Shown here: positions 26,861 through 37,540 of the stretch, piece after piece | Position numbering within the stretch: the stretch's first letter is position 1 | Layout of the letters: each line of letters starts with the position of its first letter | Source: an uncultured Bacteroidales bacterium | GTDB taxonomy: Bacteria > Bacteroidota > Bacteroidia > Bacteroidales > ML635J-15 | NCBI GenBank assembly: GCA_937899245.1 | Contig: CALDKB010000048.1 | Span: 1 to 64,000, forward strand | Direction of reading: 5' to 3' | Length of the DNA stretch: 64,000 nt | Notes under the pieces: generated by a model | What the model saw: the letters and a program-made list of their open reading frames with translations, nothing else | Database searches by the model: none | What the model was told of the DNA's origin: nothing | Position numbers and translations under genes: made by a program

Positions 26861-29800
26861 ATGAGAAAAATAATATCTACTTTATTGTTTGTCACTTTGT
26901 TGTCGTGTGTCAATTGTGTAATGGCGCAATGGTCTGGTTCTGGAACGGCAGCAGACCCATATTTGATTCGTTCGGATATGGATCTTAAGCGTCTTTCCGA
27001 TTCGGTAAACGCAGGCAATAGTTATTTGGGAAATTTTTTCTTGCAGACTGCCGACCTTGATATGAACGAAAACTTTTCTGAAGGTTTTCCGATGATTGGA
27101 CATTATGACATTAATGGTCTTGACGAATATGTTGCCATATGTTTTTCAGGCACATATGATGGCGGCGGTCATTACATAAACAAATTGAAAGTTAGTGGAG
27201 GTGAAGATGCCGCTTTGTTTTTGGGTGTGATAAATGGAGCTGTAAAAAACCTTAACATATTAAACGCCAACATTTCTGGTAGTCTTAATTTAGGTGGCGT
27301 AGCGACTTTTATAGAGGAATCAGAAATCTCAAATGTAACAGTATCCGCTAACTTATATGCTACATCACCAAGTTTTGATGCCAGTGGTATAGCAGGGGCA
27401 TCGCCAAGTTCGTCAATACGCAACTGTGTAACTATAATAAATGTTGTTTTTTATGATTCACCATCCGATGCAACAGACATCGCTTATTTGAATGGAATCT
27501 GTAGTTATACACATGATGGCACAGTGGAAAATTGTTTGGTGGAGTTTAATATTGTTAATCCTTTAGGTTATGCATATTCTTTCGTTCCATTTGCTGGTGA
27601 TGGTGTTGTCAGTCATTGTATTTTAACAGAGACTAATGTTAAAGAAGTAGATTATGGAAGTGTCGGTATGGCATACAGTAGATGCTATCTGGACCATCAG
27701 AATACAGGATTTGTGTCGTATCCGGCAGTTGGATTTCTGCCTAATGGACTTCGTGTGGCAACAACGGCACAGTTAACATCTGGAGCATTTCTTAATAATA
27801 GCGGCTGGACAGAGACTCAAGGTCTTTATCCGCGTCCAGCAGCAGTTGCCAATACCGATGTTGCCTTGCTGGCTGCTTCTCCAATTATGCTTAACGAAGC
27901 TGATTGCATAAATTCCGTCGCAAACGCTTTTGCTTTAAATACAAGCAATGATGTGGTCTGGGAAACCGAAAGTAATCTGGTCTCAATAAATGGTTCCAAT
28001 GCTACAGTTACATTGCGCCAAAATGCCGAGGATGTAGAGATTTTCGCCTATAGAAACGATGTTATGAAGACCATAACTCTAACAACTGCAGGTTCTAGTA
28101 ACGGTATTTTGGGCTCTCCTGAAAATCCTTTGACAATAGACAATGAAAATGATCTTTTCAATTTCGCCAATGCGGTAAATAGAAAGTCAACATACAAGGG
28201 TGTAAGCCTAGAAAGTACTTCGGGCAAGTATTTCAAGTTGACAAGCGACATTGTGCTTACACGTGATTGGACTCCAATTGGATTATATGATGATGACAAC
28301 CTCAATCCATATCATAGCAACTTCTATGGCAATTTTGATGGCGGCAACCACAAGATAAGCAATTTGGTACTTCCGGAAGGTTACGACAAAGAATATTTTG
28401 GCCTTTTCGGTTATATTTATGATGCATACATCTCCGATTTGGAAATACAATGCAATATATCTGCTGCCACTTACATGGATATCGCAGGTCTTGTGGCAAA
28501 TTCATATGCTTCTGTTATTTACAACTGTAAAGTTTCAGGAAGCATCGAAAGCGCTGGACAAGGTTCGCATTTGGCTGGTATAGTTATGGATGCTGACGCT
28601 TCGTATGTAAGTGGTTGCTTGAACGAGGCATCTATTACGAGTTTAGATCAGGCAACATGCGGAGGAATATGTGCTGTGGCTAGTTCCTCTCAAATTGAAT
28701 CTTGCTCTAATGCTGGAAATATTAACGGAGGAAATCGTTCTCTTTGCGCCGGAATAGCCGGTGATTGTACAGATTCGAACATTGTTGGATGTGTTAACTT
28801 TGGCCATATTGCAGAAGATTTAATAGGACAGAATTATGCAATTGCAAGTTCTTTTACGGTTACAAGCGACTATTCTGGCGTTGTTGACGGATGTGCCGTC
28901 TATGGCGATTTTGTGGCACCGTTAGTTCCTTCTCAAGGCGCGTTGCATACTCGTAAGTTGGTAAAAAATTGTATATTGGGTGTAAATGTTATTGATGATA
29001 ATAATAGCTTGATTTCAAGTATTTTTTATGATAATTATTACGACAGTCTTCATAATTGTTATTTCGACAAACAGCTATATCCCTACACATCTGTTCCAAA
29101 TTTGACAGGTTTGAACACAACGCAGATGATTGGAGCATTGCCTGTTGGGTATACAGATATGGATGCAGATTTCTGGTCTTTTGGTGAAGATAGATATCCG
29201 ATACCGGCAGGTTTAAGGGTTGATAGCGATGTGGCAACCCTTGCGTTGTATCCAATACGTCTGGCAAGCACGGGACGAACTGCAGATGAAATAACTAGAG
29301 TTAGCCATAATTTTTACTTGCCAGAAATAGAGGGTGCAACATGGTCTGTGCTTGAGTCTGAATACAATGTGCTTGAAATTTCTGGTAATACGGTAATTGT
29401 AACTCCCGATGTCATAAATGATGTCGAAACAGGAGTCGTTGTAACTCTTAATGGGGTGTCGAGAACTTATTATATGATTGTGGCGCATCAGTCAAGTGAA
29501 ACTCATGGCGAACTTGAAATTGCCACAGCTGAAGATTATTATGAATTTGTCAATGTAATAAATAGTTCCAACGGAGGCGTTTATCACGGCAATGAGATTG
29601 GCCAATATGGTTTGGGCTCGACATTTTATATAGTCAACGATATCGACTTGAACACTTTGCCCGATACAATCGTATTGCCTTCAATAAAAATTTTTAATGG
29701 CACATTAAATGGACAAGGCCATACAATTAGCAACGTGAAACTTCAACCGCAGGAAACTTACGAAACTGTTACTGTTGACTATAAAGATTTTAATGTACAA

Positions 29801-32800
29801 GGAGGCTTGATATCTAAGCTTTATGGAAAAGTAGATAGTTTGAATATTACTATCAATGATAACATAAATGCCACCCATGTTGGTATTGCCGGGATAATTT
29901 GTGCTGTGGCTGAGTCAAATTCTATGATATCCAATTGTAGTGTAAATCTTAATTCTGAATTTACAGTTACTATTGGGGCTTTGATATGCGGAAAGGCTGA
30001 ATATTCCAATATTTTGAATTGTCATACATACGGAACCGGTACTGTTCTTTCTCCAGCTGATTATGGAGCTGGAGATTTAAAAGTGTCAGGAGTTGTTGGC
30101 ATTTGTGACCAATCAACTGTAGTAGGGTGTTCCAATGATGTTGATGTTCGGGTTGATGGAAGTGACGGTTATTCAAGGGCAGCCGGTATTGTTGCATCGG
30201 CATATGCATTAACCATGGAAAATTGTATCAATAATGCAACAATTATTTCAAGCGGCTATGTTGGTGGTATTGTTGGACAGATGGGTAACCAAATAGATGA
30301 TTCGGAAATGGCAATAAGATATTCCGTAAATAATGGTCATGTAGAAGGAAAATATGCTGGAGGAATAATCGGATATTCAGAGGATCCTGGTTCTGGCCGA
30401 AGGGCAATAGTTGAGATACAGAATTGTTTGAACACATCACAGATATCGGGGTCAAATGTTGCTGGTGGTATTTCTGGTCGTTTTCAACATGATGCATGTT
30501 CTATATTGAATTGTGCAAACTACGGAAGCGTTTCAAATACAAGTACTGTAAATGATATGTTCAATTGTACGGGAGGAATTGTCGGCTCTTTTGTATCGGC
30601 TGGAATTTATCTAGATACTGAGGTTGATATTTCGTCTAATATTGTAGTTTCATCAATTAATGTTGCACCTTCTTCCGACACATCGTTGTTCCCATTTGCA
30701 ATAGCTTCGGCCTGTGAAGAAAATAATTTCTTCGACGAGCAGAATAGCGAGGTTAATGTGCCGACAATGCGTTTAAACTATGCAAGTACTGGCACCCCAC
30801 TGACAACAAACGAAATGGTAGGTGAAGCTTTGCAAGACAGACTTCCTTCGGGCTGGACTTTTGCTAGCAATTTGTATCCTTTGCCAGAAGGAATTGAAGA
30901 AACACCTCATATCCGCTTGTCGCGTATCCCTATCTTTTTGTATTCCGAGGGCATAGGGCGAAACGAAAGGCCAAGCGATATAATAACAAGCATTTTACTT
31001 CCTCAGGTAGATGGTGTTACATGGTCGTCGGAAAGTCCTATTCTTACAGTTCCGGCCGATGGCGGTGAAGTCGCAATCGTTCATCAGCAGGATGCTACAG
31101 AGGTTATAATTACAGCAGAATATAATGGAGAAACCCGAGACTTTGTCTTTAACATCCATGGACTTGCTGGTATTTCTGCCGACAATCCGACGCATATTTC
31201 CAATACAGAAGGTTTTACGACAATAAATAACACCAACTGTGGTGCCTTCAATTTGTACTATCAGCTTGACTCTAATATTGTAATTGAAAACGAATCAATA
31301 TCTTCATTCCAGGGAACATTTGACGGCAATGGCAATTTGATTGTTGCCAATAGCATGGAATCAGGTTTGTTCAGGAAAACCAATAAGGCAAGAATAAGCA
31401 ATCTGATGGTTTTGGTTAATAGTGTTGAAATAGTGGATTCGGCATCTGTATTTGGTGGCGTTGCTGATGTCGCTTATGATTCAAAATTTATTAATTGTGC
31501 AGTTAACGGCATAATAAAAGGTGTTTCTTCTGTCGGCGGTATTGTTGGGGAGACATACGATGGAACAGAAATTTCCGGTTGTGGTTTCTCAGGTACTGTT
31601 TTCTCTATGGGAGCAATAGGAGGAATCGTTGGTACTGCATACAATACTGTAATTAGGAATTGTATATCTGGATCAGTCTTGGATCCTTCTATTTCTTTTT
31701 ATTTATTAGACTCACCAATGTCGAAATCTCCAGATGACATGGTTGGTGAAGATGGCTCCATGGATGAAAATATTATATATGGCGCAATTGCAGGTGTATG
31801 TGATGGACTGGAAGTTGATACCTGTCTTGTCGTAGGGCAGTCATATAGAAATATATCTTCATATCCAGTTGTCAACTCTTGTGAAAATATCACTGTTAAT
31901 ACATGTATATTCGACAAGCAGATGTGGGGAGCAGATGAAAATGTTAACGAAAATGATAACGTTATACCTCTTACAACCAGAGAGATTGCAAATGAGAATG
32001 CCTTCTCTGATATGTCTGGTTGGACTGTTGCGCCAAAAAGATACCCGATACCATCTGGAATATTGACATATATGCCGGCAATGCTGTTGGCCGAGCCTTT
32101 GTTTATCGGAGAGAACGATATTGATTTCAATCATGTTTCTGCCTTGAGCGTTGAAGAAGGAGGAAATGTGGTGTGGGATATGTATGACGAGGAGTCTGGT
32201 AGCATAGAATATGATGGCGGCTTTAATTTGGATTGTGTGTTGAATGAAGAGGATACGGTAACAAATTTTGTCGTATCTTCGATACAAACGGAATTAAGTG
32301 AATCGCCGTTCCAAATGTTTAGGAATGTTACCAACGCTAAAGGTATTATTACATATACGCTTAGTTCGGATGTGGCTTGCGAAGGAAGTGATTTCACTAT
32401 ATCGGTTGAAACGGTAGGGGCTTATAATTATTCGTGGGATTTACCGGATGTTTTGAACGAATGTTTAGTCGCAGGTGGAAACGATACTGATTCTACGGTT
32501 ACCTTGCGACTCCCTTCCGGTCTGATATCCGACGATTCGGCATGGGACCCGTATGACTTCAATATAAATTTAATTGTTTCTGTCGAAGGATGTGATAATC
32601 CTCATAGAAAAACCATCGACCTTGATGTAAGCCCTTCGGCTATGCATTATGCTATTTCAAATTTCCAAAGCAATGTATGTGTAGGCGACGAGATAAATTT
32701 AGTATACGAGCTTGATGCTGAATATTCGGCAAATCATACTGATGTTGCGGAAAACTTCCATCTTGAATGGTATGATGCTGCAACAGACGAACCGCTTAGT

Positions 32801-35800
32801 AATACCACACGCTATTACATACCGTCAATAGTTGAAAGCCAGGATATCCGTGTGATATTCGTAAGTTCGTATCTCGAAAATCTTGAATGTCGCGATACGG
32901 TAAACTTAAGTTTGAATGTAGTTGCTGGAACTGAGATTTCTGTTTTAAGCGGTACACTGGACCAGCAGTTGTGCGAGGGCGAATTGATGGAGCCGGTAGT
33001 TTTAAGTGTTGTTTCTCCTGAGAATAATCTTCCAGACGGAATTTATGCTGATTACGATAGTCAGGCTAATCTATTGACACTGTCGGGTCGTCCTGTTGAC
33101 CAAAGAGGAAATACTTATGGAAATTTCACATATAATGTTTCGAGCTGTGGCTTCGAATCGAATGGCTCATTGTCGGTTACAAAGCGCCCTAGGTTCTATT
33201 CCGGTGAATTCTCACAGATTCTAACTTCCGGCATACCTCTCGATATCTATTTGTCTTGTGCGGATGTTAGCCAGAGTGATGTTATGAATTCGATAAGATG
33301 GGAGGGTACCGATAGCGAAACAACTCCTCCAAGTGGCGTTTCTGTTGTCCCGTCTGATGATTATACTACCGAAATTGTTGGTGCTCCAGAGCCGGGTGAA
33401 TATATGTACTATGTTACACTTCCACAGACAGGAAATTGTCCGCCTGCAACTTATTCTAATTATATAGGAGCATATGATGAGGTTAATTTAACACCAACAG
33501 CACTCGACAATTCTATCTGTCTTGGCGAGAGTACAACATTGTCAACGTCTGAACGTCCAACAGATTTTGATGTACATGTCGATTATTCATATGCTTGGAT
33601 GCTTTCTGGTAGCACTGATACTCTTGGCGTGGAAAGCCGTCTTGAAATTAATCCAGAAAGCGTTGGTACATTTACGTATGACGTTACTCTTGAAGGAAAA
33701 AAGACTATTGGTGAGATAGAGGTAGGCGATTTCATTCGCGAAATAGAAATAAATCCTGGCAGATATATTGCTTACAAGAACTTTGAAATGGGTCTAAACG
33801 GTGAAATCCCTGAATATGTTGTAATGGCTATAGATGGAGATTCTTTGGTAGTCATGAATACTAGTCCTGTTCACCACAATTGGTCCGAGGTAAATGACGA
33901 CATTGATGGAATTCAGAATTGTTCTACCTTGCCACAGGCACTTGCCGATATGAATGGTTGGGCTAACACCGCAGCAATGCAGGAAAACGGAAACGATTCA
34001 AATGTGGCTTCTCTTGTCCAATCCGACAATCCAAATCTTTATGTTCCTTCGGCAGGCGAACTTAACTATATACTGCTGAACTATAATAAGTTATATTTTA
34101 TTTTTAACAACGATGATGAGGGCAACATCTTGTCTTCGACTGAGAAGGATGATAGTACGGTTTATGCTATTTCTGTCGCTCATATGGCATTTGTCAAGGC
34201 AGCAAAGACAGCGGATGATGGATTGGTTTACATGTTCAACAAGATACCTATAAGCGTTGTTACAGAATTGAGTGGAAGATCAGTAGACTTGAGCAAGTCG
34301 GGTAGTGTGAGCGTTGTCGTTGCCGATCATCAGACTGTTTCTGTTTCATCAGATGATTTGCTTTGTAACACCGATACAGCTACAGTTTCGCTAGTAACTT
34401 CGTATGATAATGCTGACTGGTATAGCACTAACAATATGTTTGTGACTATTGCTACTGGATTGGATAATGTTGTTCTTCCGGAAGGCGAGTATGTTGCAAT
34501 TGCAACCGACCAGTTTGATGCTTGCCACGATACTGTGTCTGTGAAAATTAGAAGTCTGTCTTTTGACATTCCTCAGGATACTACGGTTTGCGATTCGCTT
34601 GTGCTAGAAATTGCAAAGGAGGACATCATTGTCAAGGTTGACGGCGAGATTTCTCCTTCAACGGTTGTAATTTATGAATCAGGAACTCATGTTATTACTG
34701 TTACCGACAGCGAAAATCTTGAATGTGAAGAAATACGACAGATTAATGTGACCGTTCATCAGTCGTATTATGGCGAAGTTACCGATTTTATAGCTTATGG
34801 TGGCGATTACATTTGGAATGGCGACACCTTAACTGCTCCCGGCGAATATTTTTATCGCGGCTATACTGCAGAAGGTTGTGATAGCGTTGTGAAACTGACG
34901 CTTTCTTCTAACAGTACAAACTATACGATAGTTGTCGAGGGAACGGTTGTCGATATCAATAATAACCCGATTGAGGGTGTTAAGGTTTCTTCGTTCGATA
35001 ATTATGTAAATACCGACGGAAATGGTCATTATTCGATTGTTCATAATATAGGACACGGACTTTTGACCTACTCGCTCGATTCGTATAACCTCGTTTCATA
35101 CATGGTTAGGTCAATGTGGGATACAACGCTTAATGTCGTAATGGACAGACCTGACATGGTGGTTGACGATTCGCCTGTAGTAAACGAGTCGTATCCGTAT
35201 GTAACAAGGGAAATTATGATGGAAATATCCAACAATGGCGATGGTTCTCTTGATTGGGCTTCCGTTGTAACTGCAAGTGATGTCACATTGGAGTCTGACG
35301 AAGGACAGCGTTCGCATAATACACGAAGCTTGTGGGATAAGTATTCGGGAATTTCTACCAACGATAATGCAGAGCAGGCTGTTGCTACAGATGGATATTA
35401 CATTTATACTGCTTCGTGGATGCGCGAAGGTCAAATAAACAAATATTCGCTCAACGGATATATAGGCACGTTCTATGTTCAGGGTGTTGGGAAGATTAGA
35501 AATCTTGCGTATGGCGAAAACTGCTTCTTTGCTACAGACAATACCAACAGAATATACAAAATTGACATGGAACGTCAGGAGCTCATCGGTACAATTGAAC
35601 TGGATGCTGATTTCCAGATTCGTCACTGCGCATACGACAAGAATGATGAAGTGCTGTACGTTGGCGATTGGACTTCTGTATATGAGGTGCGTTTCGTCAA
35701 TTCCGATAATCCGACGCTCGTTCCAGTTCCAATTGCATCAGGATTGTCGAATGTATATAGTACCGCATTTGATGGCCTTTCCGAAGGAGGCCCTTATTTG

Positions 35801-37276
35801 TGGCTGTTCTCGCAGATTTCCGAAAACAATGGTGCTTCTGCAAAAATACAGCAGCTGAATATATCAACGGGACAGCTTACCGGTAAGACTCATTATCTTG
35901 ATAGCTTGGATATTGCAACTTCATCTTCTATTGCGGGCGGTATCTGTGCTACCGACTTGTTGTATGACGACAAGTTCGTTTTGCTGGCAAACATCCAGAA
36001 CAGCAGGACGACCAACGATATTATTGTATATGAAATTGCTCGCAAGAAGTCTTGGATAAAACTCGACCAGATGTGTGGAACAATTGCTCCTCACGACAGG
36101 GCTACAGTTAAGGTTACGCAGTTTGTGACTGAAGTTGGATCGTATGATGCAACAATAAGTTTCAAGCCGTCATCATTCAATGCTAGCGCTGTTTCCGTTT
36201 CGTTCTCTAGCGAGGTGTCGGCACCGGTATGCGAGTCGCCAGCTGGCTTTGTTGCCGAAACAGATACCTTCCATGTAGTAAATATGAGTTGGAATGCCGT
36301 AGAGCTTGGCGATTATGAAAGTGTTTCTTATATAATTTGCGAGACTTCGTCGAATGTAGCTATAGATACCGTTGTTCAAACTAATTACACGCTTGCAGAT
36401 CCTGAAGTCGGACAGCATTGCTATTATGTAAGAACTTTGATGCAAGGTGTTTCCGACTGTGTTTCTGAATCATCAGATTTGGCATGCATAGAAATTCAGG
36501 AGTTCCCGTGTGAGGCGCCGGTTGCGCTTAGCGTTCACGCTTATGCAAACCATATGTCGCTGTCGTGGAACGAAACATACGGAGTAGACCATTACGAAAT
36601 TTATCGCGACGATGAAATTCTTGTCGCCAATTATGTTGGAAATCAGTATTCGGACAGTACAGTTTCTGTTGAAACGGAATATTGCTACTATGTAGTGGCA
36701 TATTATAGGAACGACGAATGTTCGCCGAGGACATCAACTTACGAATGCGCTAAAATAACCACAAATGTATGCACCGACATTCCAACATTGTCGGTTGAGA
36801 CCGCAGGTAATGTCGCTATCGTTAGCTGGACTAAGGTGTCCGACATATTATCTTATTCGGTATACCGCGACGGTAACTATATTACATCAACAAAGGATAC
36901 TGTCTTTGTCGATATGACTTTGGACTACAATACAAGGTATTGCTACACAATAGAAATTTCCTGTGGTTATGGCTTGTATAATATGTCGGCTACCGTTTGT
37001 GCTAAGACTGGAAATGAAGATGCGGCAGAACTTTGGTCGTCCGAGAGTATAGAATTATATCCTAATCCTACCGACGGAATGTTCTATATAGAAGGACAGG
37101 GCATTGCGGGATATACATTGATAAATTCTATTGGACAGATTGTCATCGACAATGAAGACATAGAGGAAGAAAGAATTTCCGTTGATGTTTCCGGACTGCC
37201 CAATGGCTTATATGCCGTTAAGATAAAGTCTTCAGATGGAGAGACAGTTGTCAAGAGGGTTACAATTAGCAAATAA
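26861..37276 (+). CDS. Giant T9SS-exported GLUG-repeat surface protein
   Basis: The 3,471-residue product starts at ATG 26861 with a signal peptide to VMAQ; the upstream in-frame extension to 26819 is not a plausible start. Four cycles follow, each a right-handed beta-helix-like stretch with GLUG-type motifs (GGIVGQMGN, NCLNTSQISGSNVAGGISG) closed by an (F/S)GW-or-FW...YP(I/L/R)P hinge and an Ig-like segment. Cycles begin near 26940, 28110, 29505 and 31165. Next come Ig-like domains (about 32340-33700), an insert with a YVPSAGEL motif (about 33700-34260), a carboxypeptidase-regulatory-like domain (VVEGTVVDINNNPIEGVKVS), a propeller-like segment (about 35370-36000), three fibronectin III-like domains and a T9SS tail (ELYPNPTDGMFYIEGQGIAG to KRVTISK). 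An adhesin or glycan-binding role is inferred. A terminator follows. Confidence 0.88.
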   Translation: MRKIISTLLFVTLLSCVNCVMAQWSGSGTAADPYLIRSDMDLKRLSDSVNAGNSYLGNFFLQTADLDMNENFSEGFPMIGHYDINGLDEYVAICFSGTYDGGGHYINKLKVSGGEDAALFLGVINGAVKNLNILNANISGSLNLGGVATFIEESEISNVTVSANLYATSPSFDASGIAGASPSSSIRNCVTIINVVFYDSPSDATDIAYLNGICSYTHDGTVENCLVEFNIVNPLGYAYSFVPFAGDGVVSHCILTETNVKEVDYGSVGMAYSRCYLDHQNTGFVSYPAVGFLPNGLRVATTAQLTSGAFLNNSGWTETQGLYPRPAAVANTDVALLAASPIMLNEADCINSVANAFALNTSNDVVWETESNLVSINGSNATVTLRQNAEDVEIFAYRNDVMKTITLTTAGSSNGILGSPENPLTIDNENDLFNFANAVNRKSTYKGVSLESTSGKYFKLTSDIVLTRDWTPIGLYDDDNLNPYHSNFYGNFDGGNHKISNLVLPEGYDKEYFGLFGYIYDAYISDLEIQCNISAATYMDIAGLVANSYASVIYNCKVSGSIESAGQGSHLAGIVMDADASYVSGCLNEASITSLDQATCGGICAVASSSQIESCSNAGNINGGNRSLCAGIAGDCTDSNIVGCVNFGHIAEDLIGQNYAIASSFTVTSDYSGVVDGCAVYGDFVAPLVPSQGALHTRKLVKNCILGVNVIDDNNSLISSIFYDNYYDSLHNCYFDKQLYPYTSVPNLTGLNTTQMIGALPVGYTDMDADFWSFGEDRYPIPAGLRVDSDVATLALYPIRLASTGRTADEITRVSHNFYLPEIEGATWSVLESEYNVLEISGNTVIVTPDVINDVETGVVVTLNGVSRTYYMIVAHQSSETHGELEIATAEDYYEFVNVINSSNGGVYHGNEIGQYGLGSTFYIVNDIDLNTLPDTIVLPSIKIFNGTLNGQGHTISNVKLQPQETYETVTVDYKDFNVQGGLISKLYGKVDSLNITINDNINATHVGIAGIICAVAESNSMISNCSVNLNSEFTVTIGALICGKAEYSNILNCHTYGTGTVLSPADYGAGDLKVSGVVGICDQSTVVGCSNDVDVRVDGSDGYSRAAGIVASAYALTMENCINNATIISSGYVGGIVGQMGNQIDDSEMAIRYSVNNGHVEGKYAGGIIGYSEDPGSGRRAIVEIQNCLNTSQISGSNVAGGISGRFQHDACSILNCANYGSVSNTSTVNDMFNCTGGIVGSFVSAGIYLDTEVDISSNIVVSSINVAPSSDTSLFPFAIASACEENNFFDEQNSEVNVPTMRLNYASTGTPLTTNEMVGEALQDRLPSGWTFASNLYPLPEGIEETPHIRLSRIPIFLYSEGIGRNERPSDIITSILLPQVDGVTWSSESPILTVPADGGEVAIVHQQDATEVIITAEYNGETRDFVFNIHGLAGISADNPTHISNTEGFTTINNTNCGAFNLYYQLDSNIVIENESISSFQGTFDGNGNLIVANSMESGLFRKTNKARISNLMVLVNSVEIVDSASVFGGVADVAYDSKFINCAVNGIIKGVSSVGGIVGETYDGTEISGCGFSGTVFSMGAIGGIVGTAYNTVIRNCISGSVLDPSISFYLLDSPMSKSPDDMVGEDGSMDENIIYGAIAGVCDGLEVDTCLVVGQSYRNISSYPVVNSCENITVNTCIFDKQMWGADENVNENDNVIPLTTREIANENAFSDMSGWTVAPKRYPIPSGILTYMPAMLLAEPLFIGENDIDFNHVSALSVEEGGNVVWDMYDEESGSIEYDGGFNLDCVLNEEDTVTNFVVSSIQTELSESPFQMFRNVTNAKGIITYTLSSDVACEGSDFTISVETVGAYNYSWDLPDVLNECLVAGGNDTDSTVTLRLPSGLISDDSAWDPYDFNINLIVSVEGCDNPHRKTIDLDVSPSAMHYAISNFQSNVCVGDEINLVYELDAEYSANHTDVAENFHLEWYDAATDEPLSNTTRYYIPSIVESQDIRVIFVSSYLENLECRDTVNLSLNVVAGTEISVLSGTLDQQLCEGELMEPVVLSVVSPENNLPDGIYADYDSQANLLTLSGRPVDQRGNTYGNFTYNVSSCGFESNGSLSVTKRPRFYSGEFSQILTSGIPLDIYLSCADVSQSDVMNSIRWEGTDSETTPPSGVSVVPSDDYTTEIVGAPEPGEYMYYVTLPQTGNCPPATYSNYIGAYDEVNLTPTALDNSICLGESTTLSTSERPTDFDVHVDYSYAWMLSGSTDTLGVESRLEINPESVGTFTYDVTLEGKKTIGEIEVGDFIREIEINPGRYIAYKNFEMGLNGEIPEYVVMAIDGDSLVVMNTSPVHHNWSEVNDDIDGIQNCSTLPQALADMNGWANTAAMQENGNDSNVASLVQSDNPNLYVPSAGELNYILLNYNKLYFIFNNDDEGNILSSTEKDDSTVYAISVAHMAFVKAAKTADDGLVYMFNKIPISVVTELSGRSVDLSKSGSVSVVVADHQTVSVSSDDLLCNTDTATVSLVTSYDNADWYSTNNMFVTIATGLDNVVLPEGEYVAIATDQFDACHDTVSVKIRSLSFDIPQDTTVCDSLVLEIAKEDIIVKVDGEISPSTVVIYESGTHVITVTDSENLECEEIRQINVTVHQSYYGEVTDFIAYGGDYIWNGDTLTAPGEYFYRGYTAEGCDSVVKLTLSSNSTNYTIVVEGTVVDINNNPIEGVKVSSFDNYVNTDGNGHYSIVHNIGHGLLTYSLDSYNLVSYMVRSMWDTTLNVVMDRPDMVVDDSPVVNESYPYVTREIMMEISNNGDGSLDWASVVTASDVTLESDEGQRSHNTRSLWDKYSGISTNDNAEQAVATDGYYIYTASWMREGQINKYSLNGYIGTFYVQGVGKIRNLAYGENCFFATDNTNRIYKIDMERQELIGTIELDADFQIRHCAYDKNDEVLYVGDWTSVYEVRFVNSDNPTLVPVPIASGLSNVYSTAFDGLSEGGPYLWLFSQISENNGASAKIQQLNISTGQLTGKTHYLDSLDIATSSSIAGGICATDLLYDDKFVLLANIQNSRTTNDIIVYEIARKKSWIKLDQMCGTIAPHDRATVKVTQFVTEVGSYDATISFKPSSFNASAVSVSFSSEVSAPVCESPAGFVAETDTFHVVNMSWNAVELGDYESVSYIICETSSNVAIDTVVQTNYTLADPEVGQHCYYVRTLMQGVSDCVSESSDLACIEIQEFPCEAPVALSVHAYANHMSLSWNETYGVDHYEIYRDDEILVANYVGNQYSDSTVSVETEYCYYVVAYYRNDECSPRTSTYECAKITTNVCTDIPTLSVETAGNVAIVSWTKVSDILSYSVYRDGNYITSTKDTVFVDMTLDYNTRYCYTIEISCGYGLYNMSATVCAKTGNEDAAELWSSESIELYPNPTDGMFYIEGQGIAGYTLINSIGQIVIDNEDIEEERISVDVSGLPNGLYAVKIKSSDGETVVKRVTISK

Positions 37277-37280
37277 ATAA

Positions 37281-37305
37281 AAGGTCGCTACGGCGACCTT
37301 TTTTT
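37281..37305 (+). terminator. Rho-independent terminator
   Basis: AAGGTCGC-TACG-GCGACCTT, a perfect 8-bp stem with a 4-base loop, is followed by TTTTT. It ends the giant GLUG gene. Confidence 0.92.
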
Positions 37306-37476
37306 ATTATACATATTATTAAAGTGGATTAAAAAAATAAAATTTTTTAACGACTTGTGTCGTTAGGGTTGTATGTGTAAAAGCTACAAAAGTGTAAAAT
37401 ATCGGCAAAATACTTTGTTAAAAATATAATATGGTATAATACTGTGTGTATATTCTGGATGAAAAACTATTTTTTG

Positions 37477-37484
37477 TAACTTTG
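37477..37484 (+). promoter_or_regulatory. Promoter -7 box of giant protease gene
   Basis: TAACTTTG matches TAnnTTTG. Transcription would start near 37491, which leaves only about eight bases before an ATG at 37499 but about 50 before the ATG at 37541, supporting the latter as start. The rest of the 264-base gap (37277-37540) is AT-rich with no gene. Confidence 0.6.
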
Positions 37485-37540
37485 AAAAGTTTAATGATAT
37501 GATATGGTCTAAAAAAAACGAATTAATAAAATCCACAATT

